Assembly: GCA_943914745.1 (NCBI GenBank)
Contig: CALUDF010000090.1
Location: 1 to 9,785 of the forward strand
Source of the DNA: an uncultured Bacteriovorax sp.
Lineage (GTDB): Bacteria > Bdellovibrionota > Bacteriovoracia > Bacteriovoracales > Bacteriovoracaceae
Reading direction: 5' to 3'
Length of the DNA: 9,785 nucleotides
Of this stretch, positions 6,314-9,785 are shown in pieces. The translations under genes were made by a program, and so were the position numbers. Under the pieces are notes generated by a model, which searched no databases, was not told the DNA's origin, and saw only the letters and a list, made by a program, of their open reading frames with translations. How positions within the stretch are numbered: position 1 is the stretch's first letter; each line of letters begins with the position of its first letter.

Positions 6314-6947
6314 TTTATCAGTCCAAAATATTTTTTGTATCGGCAGAAACTATGCCGAACATGCCAAGGAGCTAAACAATCCGGTTCCAGCTTCTCCTGT
6401 CGTGTTTATCAAACCAACTTCATCCATCTGTTACAGTGGCGAAAACCTGATTCTTCCGGCCACTTCAAACCGCGTAGATCACGAGGTTGAAATCGTTCTG
6501 GTTGTTGGAAAAGGCGGGAAAAACATCCCTGTTTCTGAAGCGACTAAACACATTTCTCATTTGGGAATCGGCCTGGATTTCACGGCCCGTGACCTTCAAG
6601 ATAAGGCCAAAGAGAAGTCACTTCCATGGAGCATCGCTAAGGGATTTGATACTTTTGCGGCCATTGGAGAGTTTACTCCCTTCTCAGGCAATGAGGCGGA
6701 ACTTGGAAAACTCACTTTTTCATTGGAAGTTAACGGGGAAACTCGTCAAAAGGGAAGTTCTGAAAACATGATTTTCTCTATTCCATCGCTTGTAAGTTAC
6801 TTATCTTCCATATTTACACTCTCGGAAGGAGACTTGATTTTTACCGGGACGCCAGAGGGCGTTGGGATCCTTAAAGAAGGGGATAAAATCGAGGCGAAAC
6901 TGGGCAGTGGAAAGTCTCTTTTGCTGGGTGTCCAAAAGGCTCAATAA
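6285..6947 (+). CDS. Fumarylacetoacetate hydrolase (FAH) family protein
   Basis: Metal-dependent enzyme of the FAH superfamily, 220 residues. This is the short single-domain form, like human FAHD1 and E. coli YcgM, which hydrolyse acylpyruvates or decarboxylate oxaloacetate. Visible motifs: GRNYAEHAKEL at 20-30, VFIKPTSS at 40-47, the metal ligands E67 and E69 in DHEVEIVLVVGK, D98 in GLDFTARDLQ, PWSIAKGFDTF at 114-124 and FTGTPEGVG at 186-194. All expected metal ligands are present. The substrate cannot be decided from sequence; acylpyruvate hydrolase or oxaloacetate decarboxylase is the best guess. ATG 6285 has AGGAAG 6 bases upstream, inside the end of the preceding membrane-protein gene (29-base overlap in another frame), which indicates one operon. 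Confidence 0.93.
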   Translation: MAQKKIPGTNLSVQNIFCIGRNYAEHAKELNNPVPASPVVFIKPTSSICYSGENLILPATSNRVDHEVEIVLVVGKGGKNIPVSEATKHISHLGIGLDFTARDLQDKAKEKSLPWSIAKGFDTFAAIGEFTPFSGNEAELGKLTFSLEVNGETRQKGSSENMIFSIPSLVSYLSSIFTLSEGDLIFTGTPEGVGILKEGDKIEAKLGSGKSLLLGVQKAQ

Positions 6948-7115
6948 AAGGCCAGAAGTTGCAGCACGTCTTCTCATCAAAAATTCGTCATTTTCCCTCT
7001 GAAAATGGGGTTCTTACATTGTCTTAATTCACCTTTTTTGTCGTGTACTAAATAAGTGTTTTATGACACATTATTCGCTATCGCACACAACAACACACAG
7101 CAAAGGATTACGCCT
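6948..7115. other. Intergenic region upstream of smc, with weak inverted repeats
   Basis: Two small inverted repeats are visible: CATTTT-ccctctg-AAAATG at 6989-7007, and GTGT-tttatg-ACAC at 7056-7069, the latter flanked by TAA and nearly matching TTA. The first is followed by GGG and not by a T-run, so it is a poor intrinsic terminator for the upstream operon. I find no convincing promoter pair. The smc promoter is presumably here because the gap separates unrelated functions. The ribosome site AAAGGA at 7102-7107 lies 8 bases before the smc GTG. Confidence 0.35.
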
Positions 7116-9785
7116 GTGAAGTTAAAGAGACTCATTCTCCAAGGTTTTAAATCATTTAAAGACCGTCAGGTCATTCATTTCGACGAAGGAATTACTGGTA
7201 TCGTTGGTCCCAACGGTTGCGGTAAATCAAACGTCGTCGACGCCCTTTTCTGGGTAATGGGTGAGCAGTCAGCAAAGCACTTGCGTGGGGCAACCATGAA
7301 AGATGTTATCTTTGCCGGGTCAGCAAAATACACTCCAGCAGCATTCGCCGAAGTTTCACTCGTTCTTGAAAACGATGATGGAAAACACATTCACATCGGA
7401 AATCAAGTTTCGTCTCCTTCTGAAATTCAGCTGACGAGAAAGCTTTATAGAAATGGTGAGACTGAATACCGCATCAACGATATGCCTTGTCGCCTTCGCG
7501 ATATCCAAGAAGTTTTCATGGATACGGGAGCGGGGGCAAAGTCATACTCGATCATTGCCCAAGGGGAAATCCACCGTCTGGTAAACCAAAAGCCAGAAGA
7601 GCGCCGTGTGATGATTGAAGAGGTTGCAGGAATCACGAAATTCAAAGTGAGAAAAAAAGAATCACTTAAAAAAATCGAAGCGACAGAGCAGAACCTTGCC
7701 CGCTTAAATGACCTTCAACAAGAAATTGATAAGAATCTTAAAGCACTTGAGAAGCAAGCTGAGAAAGCTGAGCGCGCCCGCGACTTGAAAGAAAAAGTGC
7801 AGCGCTATGATCTCATCGTTCACTCACACAAAGAGTTTGACCTACTTAAAAATTACAAGGAAGGAAAAACGATTGTTGATGAAAGAACAGAAGAGATTGA
7901 GAACTTATCTGCCAGAAAATCTGTTTTAGAAATTGGGCTTGAAGAAGAGCGCTTCAGAAAAGACGAAGAGACAGAAAAAATTGAAGAGCTGCAAAAAGAA
8001 TACAACGTCATTTCAAAAGAATTGGCGGCTGCAGAAGAGCGCTTAGTTTATCTTTGCAAGACTCAGTCTGAAAAAGAAAAGCTCATTGAGACACGTGAAA
8101 AAGAAATTGAATCGGTTAACCACGAGTTAGCGGGACGACTTGAAAAATTAACTCAGCTTCAAACTGAACTTGAAGCTTGGGAGAAAAAAGGTGAAGAAGA
8201 CAACGACTTCGCCCTTCTTGAAGAGAGAGTTGAACACTTGAAAGAAGAGCTTGAATTCAAAACTCAGAGCTGGAGCGATCTACGTGATGAAATCGAAGCT
8301 GAAAAAGATTCATTCAATAAAATTGACCAGGAACTTTTCAGAAACACTTCACGCTTAGAAGAATACTCAAACCAGCTTCAAGACTTAACAAAAGAAATTG
8401 AAGCTCTCGAAGCTCAATACTCTGGTGTTAACACTCAAATCGTTGCAGAAAGAGAAGCAGTCGCAACTGCAGAAAAAGCAGCGACTGATCTAAAAGAAAA
8501 AGAATCTACTCTTCGCTCAACGATTGATACAAAGGCCGTAGAGGTCCGCGAACTAGAGCAGAACTTCACAACAAAATCAAAAGCACTCATCCAGACTGAT
8601 TCTAAACTTCAATCTCTGATTGAAATCAACCGTTCATTGGAAGGGAAAAAAGATGGTATTTCAGCATTCCTAAAAGATCATGCTGAAGGCTTCTCACTTC
8701 TGGGAACCCTGATTAAGTGTGATGAGAAATACACAAAGGCGACTCAAACGCTTTTAGCTGAGTTCATGGAAACTCTTGTTGCCACAGCTGATGCTGACAG
8801 CGATCTGTTTACATGGATTGAGACGAACTCAAAAAATCTTGATTACCTAAAAATGACAAACACAGATAAGCTTTCTGTTGAGACAGTCTCTCGACTAAAG
8901 CTTTCTCTGGGTGATGACCTCGTTGCTTTAGCTGATATCCTGGAAATGGATGAAGCCTTGAAAAACAAAATGTCATCTTTTCTTGACGGCTATTTTATCG
9001 CAAGCACGCTTCCAACAGACGTGATGAACTCACTGTCTGCTGAAATCCGTTTTAAAGCGATTACAGACCTAAAGGGAGAAAGAAAACTAGCGAACCTTCA
9101 AGGGGCAAAATTAGTTTCTATCCAGGTCAGTTCTGATGAGGCTCAAGGCTTCGTAGCAAGAAACAACACGATTGCTGAACTTAAAGTTGTAGTGGCTGAT
9201 CTTCAAAAAGAAGTAGCAGAGCTTGAAGTTCGTGCGAATGCAGATAGGGAAGCCCTAGAAATTTCAAAAGGAGAGTTCGATGCTCTTCGCGACCAGGCTG
9301 CAGAAGCACGTGCTCAGCACGCAGCTAAGAAATCTGCCTTGGATGCAAAATTGGCCAGCTTCGAATCAGGTTTTACTCGTCTAGAGATTCTAAAAAACAG
9401 AAAGAATGAGATTTCAAAGTCTCGTCTGGATATGATTGAGTCGGAAGAAAAACTCTCTCGCAAGAAAGAAGAATTCCACTCTGTGCTTGAAGAGAAGACG
9501 GCTCGTTTTGAAGAACTTCAAGAGGAAGTGGAAATTCAAAGATCATCTTTTGAAGAAGAGAGATCAACACTTCTGCAAAAGCAAGTCGAAGCGAAATCTT
9601 TTGAATCAACGCTTAAGAGCTTAAATTCCCAGATTGAAGACTTAAACGGGCAAATTGAGCGCTTAAATCAACGTTTGGAGTCTAATAAGACTTTAGTTGA
9701 AACTTACAACACTGAAATTGATCAGATCATTCTAGAGCTTGAGAACCTTGAAGCTTCAAATAAAGAAACATCAACTGTCCTCTCT
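7116..9785 (+). CDS. smc: Chromosome segregation ATPase SMC, N-terminal 890 residues (3' end outside window)
   Basis: Structural-maintenance-of-chromosomes protein, the ATP-driven core of the bacterial condensin that organises and segregates the chromosome. Translation starts at GTG 7116 (AAAGGA 8 bases upstream), directly before the canonical head MKLKRLILQGFKSFKD. The frame stays open to the right edge. The Walker A motif GPNGCGKSN is at 31-39, WVMGEQSAKHLRG at 47-59 holds the Q-loop, and the head segment DTGAGAKSYSIIAQGEI is at 136-152, followed by KPEERR and EEVAGITKFKVRKKE. Coiled coil runs from about 170 to 505, rich in Glu, Lys, Leu and Gln. A hinge-like globular region at about 520-670 contains LGTLIKCDEKYTKATQ. 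A returning coiled coil occupies 680-890. The C-terminal signature and Walker B motifs should follow outside the window; bacterial SMCs are about 1150-1200 residues. The hinge lacks the usual double-glycine motif. Confidence 0.97.
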   Translation, partial: MKLKRLILQGFKSFKDRQVIHFDEGITGIVGPNGCGKSNVVDALFWVMGEQSAKHLRGATMKDVIFAGSAKYTPAAFAEVSLVLENDDGKHIHIGNQVSSPSEIQLTRKLYRNGETEYRINDMPCRLRDIQEVFMDTGAGAKSYSIIAQGEIHRLVNQKPEERRVMIEEVAGITKFKVRKKESLKKIEATEQNLARLNDLQQEIDKNLKALEKQAEKAERARDLKEKVQRYDLIVHSHKEFDLLKNYKEGKTIVDERTEEIENLSARKSVLEIGLEEERFRKDEETEKIEELQKEYNVISKELAAAEERLVYLCKTQSEKEKLIETREKEIESVNHELAGRLEKLTQLQTELEAWEKKGEEDNDFALLEERVEHLKEELEFKTQSWSDLRDEIEAEKDSFNKIDQELFRNTSRLEEYSNQLQDLTKEIEALEAQYSGVNTQIVAEREAVATAEKAATDLKEKESTLRSTIDTKAVEVRELEQNFTTKSKALIQTDSKLQSLIEINRSLEGKKDGISAFLKDHAEGFSLLGTLIKCDEKYTKATQTLLAEFMETLVATADADSDLFTWIETNSKNLDYLKMTNTDKLSVETVSRLKLSLGDDLVALADILEMDEALKNKMSSFLDGYFIASTLPTDVMNSLSAEIRFKAITDLKGERKLANLQGAKLVSIQVSSDEAQGFVARNNTIAELKVVVADLQKEVAELEVRANADREALEISKGEFDALRDQAAEARAQHAAKKSALDAKLASFESGFTRLEILKNRKNEISKSRLDMIESEEKLSRKKEEFHSVLEEKTARFEELQEEVEIQRSSFEEERSTLLQKQVEAKSFESTLKSLNSQIEDLNGQIERLNQRLESNKTLVETYNTEIDQIILELENLEASNKETSTVLS

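Noticed and set aside
9373..9624. Open frames on both strands inside the smc coiled coil
   Set aside because: Their composition is that expected from Glu/Lys-rich coiled-coil codons read in other frames.

Overview
The window reads as ordinary chromosome of a Gram-negative bacterium with moderate GC content and short intergenic gaps. The PP2C phosphatase beside a TPR protein, the receiver-domain protein with a long acidic linker, and the SMC head sequence most resemble Bdellovibrionota or other former deltaproteobacteria, possibly a Bacteriovorax-like predator. This placement is inferred from gene style and was not tested by a search. I see no mobile element, CRISPR array, rRNA or plasmid function.

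Left part (1-2374, + strand): the C-terminal end of a TPR-containing protein cut by the window edge is followed after 3 bases by a compact PP2C-type phosphatase. After an 86-base gap comes a CheY-like receiver protein with a long acidic linker and a conserved-looking helical C-terminus. These three look like a signalling neighbourhood. The receiver gene meets a minus-strand biotin protein ligase gene (birA) end to end, with overlapping stop codons.

Middle (3085-4587): birA diverges from rph across a 59-base promoter region. The stop codon of rph overlaps the start codon of rdgB (TAATG), so an RNA-processing exonuclease and a nucleotide-pool cleaning enzyme are made together. A promoter with 17-base spacing then precedes a complete tRNA-Pro(UGG) gene with encoded CCA.

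Right part (4610-9785): 22 bases after the tRNA begins a SotB-like sugar efflux transporter, followed by a small two-helix membrane protein and an overlapping FAH-family hydrolase. These three probably form one transcript, perhaps with the tRNA. After a 168-base gap, smc starts at a GTG codon and runs off the right edge after 890 codons, so the C-terminal ATPase half lies outside.

Nothing here amounts to a clear undescribed system. The points most worth checking are the PopZ-like tail on the receiver protein, the substituted residues in the PP2C and receiver domains, the missing glycine motif in the SMC hinge, and the unusual tRNA-sotB junction.
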